This document shows positions 32,395 through 41,499 of a stretch of DNA of 64,000 nucleotides, piece by piece. The translations under genes and the position numbers were made by a program. Numbering within the stretch: the first letter of the stretch is position 1; every line of letters starts with the position of its first letter. The notes under the pieces were generated by a model. That model had not been told where the DNA came from and ran no database searches. It saw nothing but the letters and a program-made list of their open reading frames with translations. This stretch comes from Methylobacterium sp. C25 (GTDB lineage Bacteria; Pseudomonadota; Alphaproteobacteria; Rhizobiales; Beijerinckiaceae): NCBI RefSeq assembly GCF_021352225.1, contig NZ_JAAUVI010000003.1, positions 124,001-188,000 of the forward strand, given 5' to 3'.

Positions 32395-33585
32395 TCAGCG
32401 GTCCACTTCGCCGAACACGATGTCGAGCGTGCCGAGCACGCAGGACACGTCGGCGAGGAGGTGGCCGCGGCACATCCAGTCCATCGCCTGAAGGTGGGCG
32501 AAGCCTGGAGCGCGGATCTTGCAGCGGTAGGGTTTGTTGGTGCCGTCGGCGACGAGATAGACGCCGAACTCGCCCTTGGGCGCCTCGACCGCGGCGTAGA
32601 CCTCGCCGGCCGGCACGTGGAAGCCCTCGGTGTAGAGCTTGAAGTGGTGGATGAGCGCTTCCATCGAGCGCTTCATCTCCCGGCGCGGCGGCGGCGCGAA
32701 CTTGCCGTCGACGGCGGCGATCGAGCCCTGCCCGGCCGGCTCACGCAGCTTGGCCACGCACTGCTTCATGATCTTCACGGATTCCCGCATCTCTTCCATG
32801 CGGATGACCTGGCGATCGTAGGTGTCGCCGTTCTTTCCCACGGGGATGTCGAAATCCATCTCGTCGTAGCACTCGTAGGGCTGCGACTTGCGCAGGTCCC
32901 ACGGAATCCCCGAGCCGCGCACCATCACGCCCGAGAAGCCCCAGGCCATGGCCTCGTCCTGCGTGACGATGCCGATATCGACGTTGCGCTGCTTGAAGAT
33001 GCGGTTGGCCATGACGAGGTCGTCGAGATCGTCGACCACCTGCAGGAACGGGTCGCAGAACGCCTCGATGTCGTCGATCAGCGCCGGCGGCAGGTCCTGG
33101 TGAACGCCGCCCGGGCGGAAGTAGTTGGCATGCAGACGAGCGCCGGATGCGCGCTCGTAGAAGATCATCAGCTTCTCGCGCTCCTCGAAGCCCCAGAGTG
33201 GAGGCGTGAGCGCGCCGACGTCCATCGCCTGCGTGGTGACGTTGAGGAGGTGCGAGAGCAGCCGCCCGATCTCACAGAACAGGACGCGGATCAGTTGCGC
33301 CCGGCGCGGCACGGTGATGCCGGCCAGCCGCTCGATCGCGAGGCAGAAGGCGTGCTCCTGGTTCATCGGCGCGACGTAGTCGAGCCGGTCGAAATAGGGC
33401 GTCGCCTGCAGGTAGGTCTTGTGCTCGATCAGCTTCTCGGTGCCGCGATGGAGCAGGCCGATATGCGGGTCGACGCGCTCGACCACCTCGCCATCGAGCT
33501 CCAGCACCAGGCGCAGCACGCCGTGCGCGGCCGGGTGCTGCGGGCCGAAGTTGATCGCGAAATTGCGGATGTTGTGCTCAGCCAT
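32395..33585 (-). CDS. nuoD: NADH-quinone oxidoreductase subunit D
   Basis: The 49-kDa-type subunit that lines the quinone site, 396 residues, related to the large subunit of NiFe hydrogenases. Conserved blocks include [14 protein letters not shown] near the N-terminus with the quinone-binding His, and [12 protein letters not shown]. It ends VFGEVDR, the usual family C-terminus. It is separate from nuoC, unlike the fused CD form of E. coli; the gap is nine bases. Confidence 0.98.
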   Translation of the reverse strand: MAEHNIRNFAINFGPQHPAAHGVLRLVLELDGEVVERVDPHIGLLHRGTEKLIEHKTYLQATPYFDRLDYVAPMNQEHAFCLAIERLAGITVPRRAQLIRVLFCEIGRLLSHLLNVTTQAMDVGALTPPLWGFEEREKLMIFYERASGARLHANYFRPGGVHQDLPPALIDDIEAFCDPFLQVVDDLDDLVMANRIFKQRNVDIGIVTQDEAMAWGFSGVMVRGSGIPWDLRKSQPYECYDEMDFDIPVGKNGDTYDRQVIRMEEMRESVKIMKQCVAKLREPAGQGSIAAVDGKFAPPPRREMKRSMEALIHHFKLYTEGFHVPAGEVYAAVEAPKGEFGVYLVADGTNKPYRCKIRAPGFAHLQAMDWMCRGHLLADVSCVLGTLDIVFGEVDR

Positions 33586-33594
33586 CCTGCGACC

Positions 33595-34257
33595 TCAGCT
33601 CGACTTCTTCTCGTCCCCCGGCAGCACGTAGTCGGTGCCCTCCCAGGGAGACAGGAAGTCGAAATTGCGGAACTCCTGCACGAGCTTGACCGGCTCGTAG
33701 ACCACGCGGCCCTCGTCCTGGTCGTAGCGGACCTCGACGAAGCCGGTGAGCGGGAAGTCCTTGCGGAGCGGGTGCCCCTCGAAGCCGTAATCGGTCAGCA
33801 TCCGGCGCAGGTCCGGATGGCCCGAGAACAGGATGCCGTAGAGGTCGTAGGTCTCGCGCTCGTACCAGTTCGCGGACGGGAAGACCGAGATCACCGAGGG
33901 CACCGGCGTGGTCTCGTCGGTCAGCACCTTCACGCGGATGCGCGCGTTATGGCGCAGCGAGAGCAGGTGATAGACGACGTCGAACCGGCGATCGCGCTCG
34001 GGATAGTCCGCGCCGCAGATGTCGATGAAGCAGCGGAACGAGCAGTTCGGATCGTCGCGCAGATAGGTCAGCGCGTAGGCGATGTCCGAGCCCTGCACGG
34101 TCAGCGTCAGCTCGCCGAAGGCGATCTTGGCCTCCGTGACGGCGGGGCCGAGAGCCGCGCCGATGCGCTCGGCCATGGCCTTCAGCGCCGCGTCACCCTG
34201 CGCGACCTCGATGGTCGAGCGCAGCGTGATGCCGTTGGTGGTGACGGGCTCTGCCAT
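33595..34257 (-). CDS. nuoC: NADH-quinone oxidoreductase subunit C
   Basis: The 30-kDa-type subunit, about 220 residues. The signature [22 protein letters not shown] is present near residue 135, with the following [13 protein letters not shown] segment. Two starts are possible: ATG 34257, used here, and GTG 34266, which overlaps the nuoB stop as GTGA and would add three residues. The second would give tighter translational coupling. Confidence 0.96.
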   Translation of the reverse strand: MAEPVTTNGITLRSTIEVAQGDAALKAMAERIGAALGPAVTEAKIAFGELTLTVQGSDIAYALTYLRDDPNCSFRCFIDICGADYPERDRRFDVVYHLLSLRHNARIRVKVLTDETTPVPSVISVFPSANWYERETYDLYGILFSGHPDLRRMLTDYGFEGHPLRKDFPLTGFVEVRYDQDEGRVVYEPVKLVQEFRNFDFLSPWEGTDYVLPGDEKKSS

Positions 34258-34262
34258 GCTGC

Positions 34263-34850
34263 TCACCGCTCGATCGTGCCGAGACGGCGGATCTTCTTCT
34301 GGAGAAGAAGCACGCCGTAGAGCAGCGCCTCGGCCGTGGGCGGGCAGCCCGGCACGTAGATGTCGACCGGGACGACCCGGTCACAGCCGCGCACAACCGA
34401 GTAGGAATAGTGATAGTAGCCGCCGCCATTGGCGCACGAGCCCATCGAGATGACGTAGCGCGGCTCCGGCATCTGGTCGTAGACCTTGCGGAGGGCGGGA
34501 GCCATCTTGTTGGTGAGCGTGCCGGCGACGATCATCACGTCGGACTGGCGCGGCGAGCCGCGCGGCGCGAAGCCGAAGCGCTCGCAATCGTAGCGCGGCA
34601 TCGACATCTGCATCATCTCGACGGCGCAGCAGGCCAGGCCGAAGGTCATCCACATCAGCGAGCCGGTGCGGGCCCAGTTGATGAGCTCGTCGGCCGAGGT
34701 GACGATGAAGCCGCGATCGGCCAGCTCGTCGTTGATCGACAGGAAGGTCGGATCGTTCGCGCCGATCGGACGGCCGGTATTGGGATCGATGATCCCCTTC
34801 GGCGCCGGCGCGACTTCCGGGACGCGGTCGAATGTCGGGTTCAGGGCCAT
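34263..34850 (-). CDS. nuoB: NADH-quinone oxidoreductase subunit B
   Basis: Binds the terminal 4Fe-4S cluster N2 that reduces quinone, 195 residues. The ligands are the tandem Cys pair in [10 protein letters not shown], the Cys in [16 protein letters not shown] and the Cys in [12 protein letters not shown]. The N-terminus of about 45 residues is longer than in E. coli, which is common in this class. Confidence 0.98.
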   Translation of the reverse strand: MALNPTFDRVPEVAPAPKGIIDPNTGRPIGANDPTFLSINDELADRGFIVTSADELINWARTGSLMWMTFGLACCAVEMMQMSMPRYDCERFGFAPRGSPRQSDVMIVAGTLTNKMAPALRKVYDQMPEPRYVISMGSCANGGGYYHYSYSVVRGCDRVVPVDIYVPGCPPTAEALLYGVLLLQKKIRRLGTIER

Positions 34851-34887
34851 GTGCGCCTCTGATCGTGATGCGGATACGGGCGGTCGC

Positions 34888-35253
34888 TCAGTCCCACTCG
34901 AGCGCTCCCTTCCGCCATTCGTAGATGAAGCCGACGGTGAGCACGCCGAGGAACACCATCATCGACCAGAACCCGAACCAGCCGAGTTCGCCGAACGTGA
35001 TCGCCCAGGGGAACAGGAAGGCGACTTCGAGATCGAAGATGATGAACAGGATCGCGACGAGGTAGAACCGCACGTCGAACTTCATGCGGGCGTCGTCGAA
35101 GGCGTTGAAGCCGCACTCGTAGGCCGAGAGCTTCTCCGGGTCGGGGGCCGAGTAGGCCACCAGGAACGGTGCCACGAGCAGCGCGACGGCGATGAACAGC
35201 GAGACGCCGATGAAGACGATGAGCGGCAGATAATCCGCCAGCAGCCCCGTCAT
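34888..35253 (-). CDS. nuoA: NADH-quinone oxidoreductase subunit A
   Basis: First gene of the complex I operon; 121 residues with three membrane helices. The conserved loop [24 protein letters not shown], containing the exposed Cys, is intact. The ATG at 35253 is chosen over one 29 codons upstream because GGAGGTG lies just before it. A perfect 20-base palindrome lies 58 bases upstream. Confidence 0.97.
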   Translation of the reverse strand: MTGLLADYLPLIVFIGVSLFIAVALLVAPFLVAYSAPDPEKLSAYECGFNAFDDARMKFDVRFYLVAILFIIFDLEVAFLFPWAITFGELGWFGFWSMMVFLGVLTVGFIYEWRKGALEWD

Positions 35254-35311
35254 GCGACACCTCCGAATCCCGGCGAAACCGACTTTGCTCACCCCGCGCG
35301 GGCGCGGCGCT

Positions 35312-35331
35312 CTGGAATTGATCAATTCCAG
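35312..35331. promoter_or_regulatory. Perfect 20-bp palindrome upstream of nuoA
   Basis: CTGGAATTGATCAATTCCAG reads the same on both strands. It is A/T-rich in a very GC-rich leader and is flanked by G/C tracts. It lies between the nuoA ribosome site and the likely promoter. It could be a dimeric repressor or activator site for the nuo operon. I do not recognise the motif. Confidence 0.5.
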
Positions 35332-35551
35332 TCTGAGCACGGCGGAGGCTTAGACGAGCCCCCCCGGTGAAACAAGGGCGTTCCGCGCCGCACAAACGAA
35401 AGGTGATGGATGTAACCTGTGTCAGTGCCCGCAGGGGTCAGTGGGGCGAAACGGCACACGCGCAACGGGCGTAGAGTCGGCTCCTGCTGTCGCCATGCGT
35501 GGCCGACAAAGCGTCCCGTCAAAAACTCTCTCCACTCCGGCTCGGAGCGCC

Positions 35552-35580
35552 TTGACAGCAACGGTCGCGCGCCCCTAAAC
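35552..35580 (+). promoter_or_regulatory. Probable promoter of tRNA-Asp
   Basis: TTGACA at 35552-35557, a 17-base spacer and CTAAAC at 35575-35580, 42 bases before the mature tRNA 5' end. The -35 box is a perfect consensus. Confidence 0.6.
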
Positions 35581-35621
35581 CCCGGCCGTCGCCGAGCAGC
35601 AGATGCGCCGGCGTGCCTTAC

Positions 35622-35698
35622 GCGGGCGTAGCTCAGTTGGTTAGAGTGCCGGCCTGTCACGCCGGAGGTCGCGGGTTCGAGCCCCGTCGCCCGCGCCA
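35622..35698 (+). tRNA. tRNA-Asp (GTC)
   Basis: A 77-base cloverleaf with CCA encoded in the gene. The acceptor stem pairs GCGGGCG with CGCCCGC and the discriminator is G. The D arm has AGCTCAGTTGGTTAGAGT. The anticodon loop CTGTCAC gives anticodon GTC, and the T arm holds GGTTCGAGCC. It reads GAC/GAU codons. Confidence 0.98.
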
Positions 35699-35909
35699 GA
35701 GTTTTATCCTTCTCACTGTTGGAATGCATGCCAGACCTGCTCGGAGCAGGTCCGATGGACGCATTTGGCGGACCATCTCTCGACATTCCAAAGCGTGACT
35801 CAACCGTCACACCCGCATCGCAAGTCACGCTCAGCCGCCTTGCGCCCCGCTTTCGCCTCACCCTGACACGACTGCCTGCGCTGCGATTCCCCTTTCCGCG
35901 CAAGCCGTC

Positions 35910-36413
35910 ATGCCTCTTTCGAAAACTGCCCGCTCGCTCGCCGCCGTGACGGCGCTGGCCACCCTCGCGCTCGCCGGCTGCGGCACCGGGACACCGATGC
36001 TCGACGGCGTCGGACCGGTCAGCCCCGTCATCCTCAACGAACAGGCCGCCGCGGCCGCGATTTCGAGCTATCGCGCGCAGCATGGCCTCGGCCCGGTCGT
36101 GCTCGATTCCAGCCTGATCAAGGCCGCTTCCTACGAGGCCGCCGCGAATGCGCGAGCGGGCCAGCTCAGCCACGAGAACGGCGGCAGCTTCGAATCGCGC
36201 ATGGCGAGCGCTGGGTTCGGCCGCCGCTATGCCGCAGAGAATCTCAGCGCCGGGTCGGAAACCTTCGACCAGGTGCTCGGCCGCTGGAAGGCGTCGCCGG
36301 CGCATAACAGCAACATGCTGATGCCCCAGGCTCGGCGCATCGGCATCGCCCGCGTCGACGCGCCGGGCAGCCGCTACAAGCGCTATTGGGCACTGGTGCT
36401 GGCCGGCGACTGA
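35910..36413 (+). CDS. CAP-domain (SCP/PR-1-like) lipoprotein
   Basis: A 167-residue exported protein. The signal peptide ends in LALAGC with Cys24 as a clear lipobox, so the protein is likely lipid-anchored. The CAP domain spans about residues 45-167, with NEQAAAAAISSYRAQHGL at its start, a SHENGGSFESRM central part and HNSNML followed by RIGIARVDAPGSRYKRYWAL at the end. The function of bacterial CAP proteins is mostly unknown. A related gene, cut by the right window edge, shares the C-terminal block. Confidence 0.88.
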   Translation: MPLSKTARSLAAVTALATLALAGCGTGTPMLDGVGPVSPVILNEQAAAAAISSYRAQHGLGPVVLDSSLIKAASYEAAANARAGQLSHENGGSFESRMASAGFGRRYAAENLSAGSETFDQVLGRWKASPAHNSNMLMPQARRIGIARVDAPGSRYKRYWALVLAGD

Positions 36414-36436
36414 ACCGCCGAGCATCCCTCAAATGC

Positions 36437-36472
36437 AGAAAGGCCCGCCGCATCCCTGCGGCGGGCCTTTCT
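36437..36472. terminator. Bidirectional intrinsic terminator
   Basis: AAAGGCCCGCCGCA pairs perfectly with TGCGGCGGGCCTTT around a TCCC loop; the stem ends in A- and T-rich flanks on both sides. It separates the convergent CAP-protein and dedA genes. Confidence 0.85.
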
Positions 36473-36494
36473 TATTCCGTGGGTCGATGAAGGC

Positions 36495-37139
36495 TCAGGC
36501 GGTGAGCGGACCGGGGATGGCTGCTTCGGCCTTCACCAGCAGCCGCTGCTCGTGGCGGCGCATGAACAGCCAGAGCGCGAGACCTCCGAAGATCACGAAG
36601 GCAAGGAGCGCGAGGCCGATCGGGCCAACGATGTGCTCGATCGAGCGCCCGCAGGAATAGGCGCCGAACCCCATGATCGAGGCCCAGGCCACGCCGCCGA
36701 GACCGTTCCAGATCATGAAGCGGCGCGCATCGAGCTTGTTCACGCCGGCGAGCACGGCCGCATAGGCACGCAGCATCGCGGTAAAGCGGCCGAAGAACAC
36801 GATCGCGCCGCCATGCTCGCGGAACAGGTACTGCCCGAGCTTCAGCCGGCCATGGTCGAGCGCGATCATATGGCCGTGCTTGAGCAACAGCGGCATGCCC
36901 CAGCGACGACCGACCCAATAGCCGAGATTGTCGCCGATGATGGCGGCGGCTGCAGCAGCCGACACGATCAGAACGATGTTCAGGTTGCCCGTGCTTCCGG
37001 CATAGACCGCCGACGAGATCAGAATCGTCTCGCCCGGCAGCGGAACGCCGGCGCTTTCGAGCATGATGACGAAGAAAATTGCGAGGTAGCCGTAGGACGC
37101 GATGAGTTCCGTCACCGGCAACTCGTGGAGAAAAGACAT
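36495..37139 (-). CDS. DedA family membrane protein
   Basis: A 214-residue inner-membrane protein of the DedA/SNARE-associated family, linked to lipid-carrier flipping and envelope homeostasis. The conserved ESAGVPLPGETILI motif near residue 30 and the GDNLGYWVGRRWG and FFGRFTAMLRAYAAVLAG segments (with the essential Arg residues) are present. Four to five hydrophobic segments are seen. Which phospholipid or undecaprenyl carrier it handles cannot be predicted. Confidence 0.93.
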   Translation of the reverse strand: MSFLHELPVTELIASYGYLAIFFVIMLESAGVPLPGETILISSAVYAGSTGNLNIVLIVSAAAAAAIIGDNLGYWVGRRWGMPLLLKHGHMIALDHGRLKLGQYLFREHGGAIVFFGRFTAMLRAYAAVLAGVNKLDARRFMIWNGLGGVAWASIMGFGAYSCGRSIEHIVGPIGLALLAFVIFGGLALWLFMRRHEQRLLVKAEAAIPGPLTA

Positions 37140-37209
37140 GCAGGGCGACTCTGTGGTTCCGGTACGGCCAGTCTCGCGAAAAATGGGGCCATAGCGCGGC
37201 GCCGGCCCT

Positions 37210-37416
37210 TCACCCGGCTTTCGTGGCCTCCGTCGTGCCCTCGGACGATGCCTCCACAGACTCGGCAGCCGACGTCGTCTCCGCCGCTTGATCCTCGGTC
37301 GTGGCGGCCGGCGCGATCAGCGGGAACAGCTTGGCGATCGCTTCTGCAATCCCGTGCAGGACGGGGTTGGAGCGCGGGCCGCGATCCGGCGGGAGAAGGT
37401 GGCGCGTGTCGATCAT
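37210..37416 (-). CDS. Small hypothetical protein, 68 residues
   Basis: Starts at ATG 37416. It has a basic, Pro-containing N-terminal part, a short hydrophobic stretch (AIAKLFPLIAP) and a C-terminal third rich in Ala, Glu, Ser and Thr. No family is recognised. It lies between dedA and a divergent tiny membrane-protein gene, downstream of a hairpin-bearing leader. The ribosome site is weak, so its expression is uncertain. Confidence 0.45.
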   Translation of the reverse strand: MIDTRHLLPPDRGPRSNPVLHGIAEAIAKLFPLIAPAATTEDQAAETTSAAESVEASSEGTTEATKAG

Positions 37417-37430
37417 CGTCGTCTAGCTCA

Positions 37431-37459
37431 CGGCAGCGTATGCTTACGCTTGCCTGCCG
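37431..37459. repeat. Nested hairpin in a divergent gene gap
   Basis: CGGC-AGCGTA-TGCT-TACGCT-tgcct-GCCG: an inner perfect 6-bp stem with a 4-base loop and an outer matching arm. It starts 15 bases upstream of the ATG of the 68-residue gene, so it would be in that gene's 5' leader. Confidence 0.5.
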
Positions 37460-37606
37460 GAAGATAAGTCGCGACGTCGCCGCAAGTTTCATCGACAAAT
37501 CTCCCGAAGTGCGCCGCAGCACGCGCTTCAGTCTTCCCGACAAATCACAACGACATTGAACCGCAATCCAGTTCGAAACGTTGTCTGGAATCTGGAGGAG
37601 GCTCCC

Positions 37607-37726
37607 ATGGCTCCACATACCGAGACCGTCGATACTGTCCCCGACGTCAGCAGCCCGAGATTATTCGGCCTCGCCCTGGTCGGCTCATTGGCGACGGTCG
37701 CGATGTATTGGGTGCTCGTCAGCTAG
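37607..37726 (+). CDS. 39-residue putative membrane protein
   Basis: A short gene with a very strong ribosome site (GGAGGAGG) eight bases before its ATG. A hydrophilic, acidic N-terminal half (about 17 residues) is followed by one hydrophobic segment (LFGLALVGSLATVAMYWVLV), then the stop. Its TAG overlaps the ATP12 gene stop on the other strand within CTAG, so the two genes end tail to tail. No family known; likely a single-pass small membrane protein. Confidence 0.6.
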   Translation: MAPHTETVDTVPDVSSPRLFGLALVGSLATVAMYWVLVS

Positions 37727-38523
37727 GACAGAGTAGCTGTTGCAGCCGCGGCCTCGAATTCGGCCTTCCTCGCCTGAAGCCGTGCCTCTGCATCCGCGTC
37801 CTGTCCCCAGACGCTCGCCTGGAAGATCTCGTCGACATGGGCGGCAGCCCAGGCCTGCTCGGCCGTGAGCCGCCCGTGCAGGACGGCGAGCGCGATGAGC
37901 AGTGAGCCCGTCAGCGTCGTCATGGTGTGGAGCGCCGCGAGCCGGAACGGCCCGTCGACTTTGCCGATCTGCGCACGCAAGGCAGCGATCGTCTCCTCCG
38001 GCTGGGTGACGTGCATCACACCCTCGGACAGCACCAGGCGGACACCGAGGTTGTCCCGCGCCCAGGCGACGATCGGATCCCAGGCTTCCGCCTGCGCAAC
38101 GACGAGGCGCGGCGGATCGCCCGCGCGATAGGCGACGAGATCGGTTCCTGCATAGGCACCGAGATCCTCGGCGACCTCCTCGCGGCGGTCGGCCACACCG
38201 TCGATCGCGGAATTGGCGAGCCGCGTCAGCGGCATCCGCGCCGGATCGATCACCTCGGCCTGCGCCTGCCATTCGGCAGCGACACGCTCGGCCAGCGCCC
38301 GGATCGGCAACAGCAGGAGATTTCGCGCCGGGGTTCGGGCCGGGCGGCCGTCGAGAGTGAGACGGAAGCCGCCTTCGGCCTCGTCGAAGCCGGCCTTCTT
38401 GTAGAAGCGCTTCGGCAGGGTGGGCTTGCCGTGCCCGCGGGCGATCGCGTGCGGGTCGGGCGGCCGTACCTCGCCGGGCTCGCCGAGCCAGTCCCGGGTG
38501 ACGTCGTTCTTCGGGTCGGTCAT
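37723..38523 (-). CDS. ATP12 family chaperone for F1-ATPase assembly
   Basis: A 266-residue homologue of mitochondrial Atp12, which binds the free alpha subunit during F1 assembly; alphaproteobacteria carry the bacterial version. The family blocks FRLTLDGRPARTPARN (residues of about 53-70), PLTRLANSAID and DLVAYRAGDPPRLV are seen. It is last in a leftward group of rluC, PsiF-like and HAD genes, an arrangement known in this class. The ATG at 38523 lies 40 bases after the HAD stop. Confidence 0.92.
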   Translation of the reverse strand: MTDPKNDVTRDWLGEPGEVRPPDPHAIARGHGKPTLPKRFYKKAGFDEAEGGFRLTLDGRPARTPARNLLLLPIRALAERVAAEWQAQAEVIDPARMPLTRLANSAIDGVADRREEVAEDLGAYAGTDLVAYRAGDPPRLVVAQAEAWDPIVAWARDNLGVRLVLSEGVMHVTQPEETIAALRAQIGKVDGPFRLAALHTMTTLTGSLLIALAVLHGRLTAEQAWAAAHVDEIFQASVWGQDADAEARLQARKAEFEAAAATATLS

Positions 38524-38563
38524 GGGCCGCCCTTAGGCGAATTCGTAGCTCGGCGCCACGCCG

Positions 38564-39262
38564 TCAGTGGTCCGCGATCTGATCGGCCAGGGAGCGCGAG
38601 GATTGATCGAGGGGCCGCGCGATGAGGTCGGCGAGGGCCGCCGCGCTCTCCACAACGGTGACGGCGCCTGCACCGAACAGCGCCCCCGTCGGGTGGTAGC
38701 CCCAGGCGACCCCGATCGCCGCGACACCCGCGCTCTTGGCCATGATCATGTCGTAGGTGGTATCGCCGATCATCACCGTTCGACTCGGGCTGGTATCGGC
38801 CTCCGCCATGGCGAGCCGCAGCATCGCCGGATCGGGCTTCGAGGGAGCGTCGTCGGCGGTCTGGATGGTGGTGAACCAGTCGTTCCAGCCATGCTTGTCG
38901 ACGAGGTGGTCCACCCCGCGCCGCGACTTCCCCGTGGCGATCCCGAGTCTGACATCGGCGCGCGCATGCAGCGCCTCGACCAGTTCCCCCATGCCGGGAA
39001 ACAGGGGCTCCTCGTAGGCCGGGTCGATCCGCAGGGCCTGGAACGCCCGCCGGTAGCTGTCGGACAGGGCCTCGATCGGCCCCGCCTCACCCACTAGCCT
39101 CTTGAACGCCTCAGGCAGGGACAGCCCGACGACCGAGAGCGCCTCCTTGCGGTTCGGTGCGATCAGCCCGTGCTCGGCGAAGGCGCGGGCCTGGGCCTCG
39201 ACGATGAGGTGCTGGCTGTCGACGAGCGTCCCGTCGACATCGAAAACGACGAGCGTCACCAC
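38564..39262 (-). CDS. HAD-family hydrolase (phosphoglycolate phosphatase-like)
   Basis: A 232-residue HAD phosphatase. Motif I DVDGTLVDS includes the nucleophile Asp8 and acid/base Asp10. A cap domain follows, then a Lys-containing ASKPDPAML segment and motif IV IGDTTYDMIMAKSAG. It is related to Gph and may clear 2-phosphoglycolate or a similar metabolite; the substrate is not certain. It starts at GTG 39262; a second GTG follows immediately. Confidence 0.85.
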   Translation of the reverse strand: MVTLVVFDVDGTLVDSQHLIVEAQARAFAEHGLIAPNRKEALSVVGLSLPEAFKRLVGEAGPIEALSDSYRRAFQALRIDPAYEEPLFPGMGELVEALHARADVRLGIATGKSRRGVDHLVDKHGWNDWFTTIQTADDAPSKPDPAMLRLAMAEADTSPSRTVMIGDTTYDMIMAKSAGVAAIGVAWGYHPTGALFGAGAVTVVESAAALADLIARPLDQSSRSLADQIADH

Positions 39263-39296
39263 GGCGGCGCCGCGCCCGATCTCGCCAGGTCGAGTG

Positions 39297-39773
39297 TCAT
39301 GGCCGCTTCACCGGCTGTTGCGGCTGAGTCTGCGGCTGCGGCGCAGCGGGCTTTGCCGGCGCCTGGTTCTGCGGCGGGTTGGGACGCGCCATCGGCTGGG
39401 GCGGCGTCTGCGGCTGTGCGGCCTGGCCCGTCGGCGCCTGCCCCGGACGGCGACGCTCGTAGCCGAGCTTGCATCGGATGAGGAAGCGGCGGCGCGCGCC
39501 TCCGCGCAGGCTGCGGTTATGCGATTCCCGGTTGCAGCTCGCATAGGACCGGCGGCGCTTCTCCGCGCCCCGGAGACCCGGGGACGCGCCGGCCCGGGCC
39601 GCCGTGGTCGGAGCGACGGGGGCGGTACCGGGCTGAGTCGCGGCGGCGCCCCCCTGCTGAGTGGGCGTGGATTGTGGCTGCGCGCTCGTTCCGCGCGCGA
39701 GAACCGGCGTACCGAAACCGCCAACGCCGACGAGCCCGGCGAGGGCGAGGCACATCAAGGTCACAACCCTCAT
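39297..39773 (-). CDS. PsiF-repeat-like secreted protein
   Basis: A 158-residue protein with an N-terminal signal peptide of about 26 residues (LALAGLVGVGGF, cleavage near VLARG). The middle part has ASCNRESHNRSLRGGARR followed by FLIRCKLG, which fits the PsiF repeat of PhoB-regulated proteins (Cys, Asn, Leu-x-Gly, Arg, Phe, Cys). The flanks are rich in Pro, Gln, Ala and Thr, likely unfolded. The function of the family is unknown. It sits between rluC and the HAD gene on the same strand. Confidence 0.65.
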   Translation of the reverse strand: MRVVTLMCLALAGLVGVGGFGTPVLARGTSAQPQSTPTQQGGAAATQPGTAPVAPTTAARAGASPGLRGAEKRRRSYASCNRESHNRSLRGGARRRFLIRCKLGYERRRPGQAPTGQAAQPQTPPQPMARPNPPQNQAPAKPAAPQPQTQPQQPVKRP

Positions 39774-39929
39774 CGATACGGCTCTTCCGGTGCGGCTACG
39801 CTGGCCAACCCACGCGGGTGCGGCGGCAGGGCCGGCGCACCGCTGTCGATCGGGCCATCAGAGAATAAGCCCCAAGCCGCCTTTGCCAAGGCGCAAGCGA
39901 GGTCGGAGCGGCCTCACGGTTCCCTATGC

Positions 39930-41351
39930 TCAGCTTTCGGGAGCCTCGACGATCGGATCGTAGCGTCCGGTCTCGAAGCCGAGGAGGTTCCAGCTTTGCG
40001 ACATGTGCGGCGGCAGCGGCGCACTGACGTCCACCGGCACCCCCGTGCGCGGATGCGGGATGACGATCCGGCGAGCGAGCAGATGCAGCCGGTTCTGGAT
40101 GCCGCCGGGCAGCTCCCAGTTCTCGACATCGAAATATTTCGGGTCGCCGACGATGGGGTGGCCGATATGGGCGGCATGCGCGCGCAACTGGTGCGTCCGT
40201 CCGGTCACTGGCTTCAGCGAGAGCCAGGCGAGCTTCTGCGCCGCCTGGTCGACGACGGCATAGTAGGTCAGCGCATGGCTCGCCCCGTCATCACCGTGGC
40301 TGACCACCTTCATGCGGGCATCCGCATCGGTGGGCTCGTCCTTGGCGAGGTAGGTCGAGATGCGTCCCTGGCGGGTGCGCGGCACACCGGCGGCGAGCGC
40401 CCAGTAGATCTTCCGGGCTGCGCGCGAGCGGAAGCTCTTCGCGAGCGTGGCCGCCGCGAGCCGCGTCTTGGCGATGATCAGGCAGCCGGCCGTGTCCTTG
40501 TCGAGCCGGTGGACGAGGCGCGGCTTCTGCCCGTCCTTGCCCGTCAGCGCCTCGAGCAGGCCGTCGACGTGACGCACGGTGCCGGAGCCGCCCTGCACCG
40601 CGAGGCCGATCGGCTTGTTCAGGATCATCATGTCCGCATCCTCGTAGAGGATCAGCGAACGCAGGAACTCGGCATCGTTCGCCTCGCGGGCCGCATTGCG
40701 CGGACGCTCGGTCGGCTCCTCGAGCTTGAGCGGCGGAACCCGGACGTTCATGCCGGGCTCGAGCCGGTCGTTCGGCTTCATCCGCTTTCCGTCGACACGA
40801 AGTTCGCCCTTGCGGACGATGCTCTGCACGCGGGTGAAGGGCAGTTGGGGGAACCGCGTGGTCAGGAAGCGGTCGATCCGCATCCCGGCCTCGTCCTCCT
40901 CGACCGTCAGGGTCTGCACACCGGAGGCGAGCGTCGCGGAGGCAGCGGCCCGCTGCTCGCGGCGTGTCGGACCCTCCGCAGGAGGCGCGGACGGGCGACT
41001 GCCGGCATCGGCTTTCTTGCGCGTGACGGGTTCGGCGAAGCTGCCGGGACCGGCCTTGGCCAGCGGCCGTTGAGTAGAGGTGCGGGGCTTCGCCGGCGCG
41101 GCGGCTGACTTCGCAAAGCCGGAGATCGGCTTGGGGGGCGCTTTCGCGGGCTTGGCGGCCTCGGCCGGGCCATCCCAAGGCGAGCGCTCGGAGGCGTCCT
41201 CCCCGCGATTGCGCGCAGCGCGGCGCGCCGCATCGAGCGCCGAGGTGCGCGGGCCTGTGCCCTCGCGCTTCGGCCATGCGGTGCCGGGGCGAGGGCCGCG
41301 GTTGCCCGCGCCCTTACCGGCCCCGCCGCGTTGTGGAGGTCTTCCCGTCAT
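39930..41351 (-). CDS. rluC: RluA-family 23S rRNA pseudouridine synthase with long N-terminal extension
   Basis: Isomerises uridines in 23S rRNA. It has 473 residues. The N-terminal roughly 145 residues are disordered-looking, rich in Pro, Ala, Lys and Arg. An S4 RNA-binding domain follows (about 155-210), then the catalytic domain with PRLVHRLDKDTAG, where Asp284 is catalytic. The C-terminal part contains LSLKPVTGRTHQLRAHAAHIGHPIVGD, typical of the family. The extension is the odd part; it is basic enough to help RNA binding. RluC or RluD specificity cannot be settled by eye. Confidence 0.9.
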   Translation of the reverse strand: MTGRPPQRGGAGKGAGNRGPRPGTAWPKREGTGPRTSALDAARRAARNRGEDASERSPWDGPAEAAKPAKAPPKPISGFAKSAAAPAKPRTSTQRPLAKAGPGSFAEPVTRKKADAGSRPSAPPAEGPTRREQRAAASATLASGVQTLTVEEDEAGMRIDRFLTTRFPQLPFTRVQSIVRKGELRVDGKRMKPNDRLEPGMNVRVPPLKLEEPTERPRNAAREANDAEFLRSLILYEDADMMILNKPIGLAVQGGSGTVRHVDGLLEALTGKDGQKPRLVHRLDKDTAGCLIIAKTRLAAATLAKSFRSRAARKIYWALAAGVPRTRQGRISTYLAKDEPTDADARMKVVSHGDDGASHALTYYAVVDQAAQKLAWLSLKPVTGRTHQLRAHAAHIGHPIVGDPKYFDVENWELPGGIQNRLHLLARRIVIPHPRTGVPVDVSAPLPPHMSQSWNLLGFETGRYDPIVEAPES

Positions 41352-41499
41352 CGCTCGCTGCTAGCATCCCCTCGCGGGTGCGGGAAGCGATCAGCGCGCG
41401 GCAACGCGTTCCGAGCACCCGCGAAAATTCGCGCTGCCCCATGTCGGCAGCGGTTAAGTTCGCGCGTCCTCGGCAGGGAAACACCCGAGGGAGCCCGTC

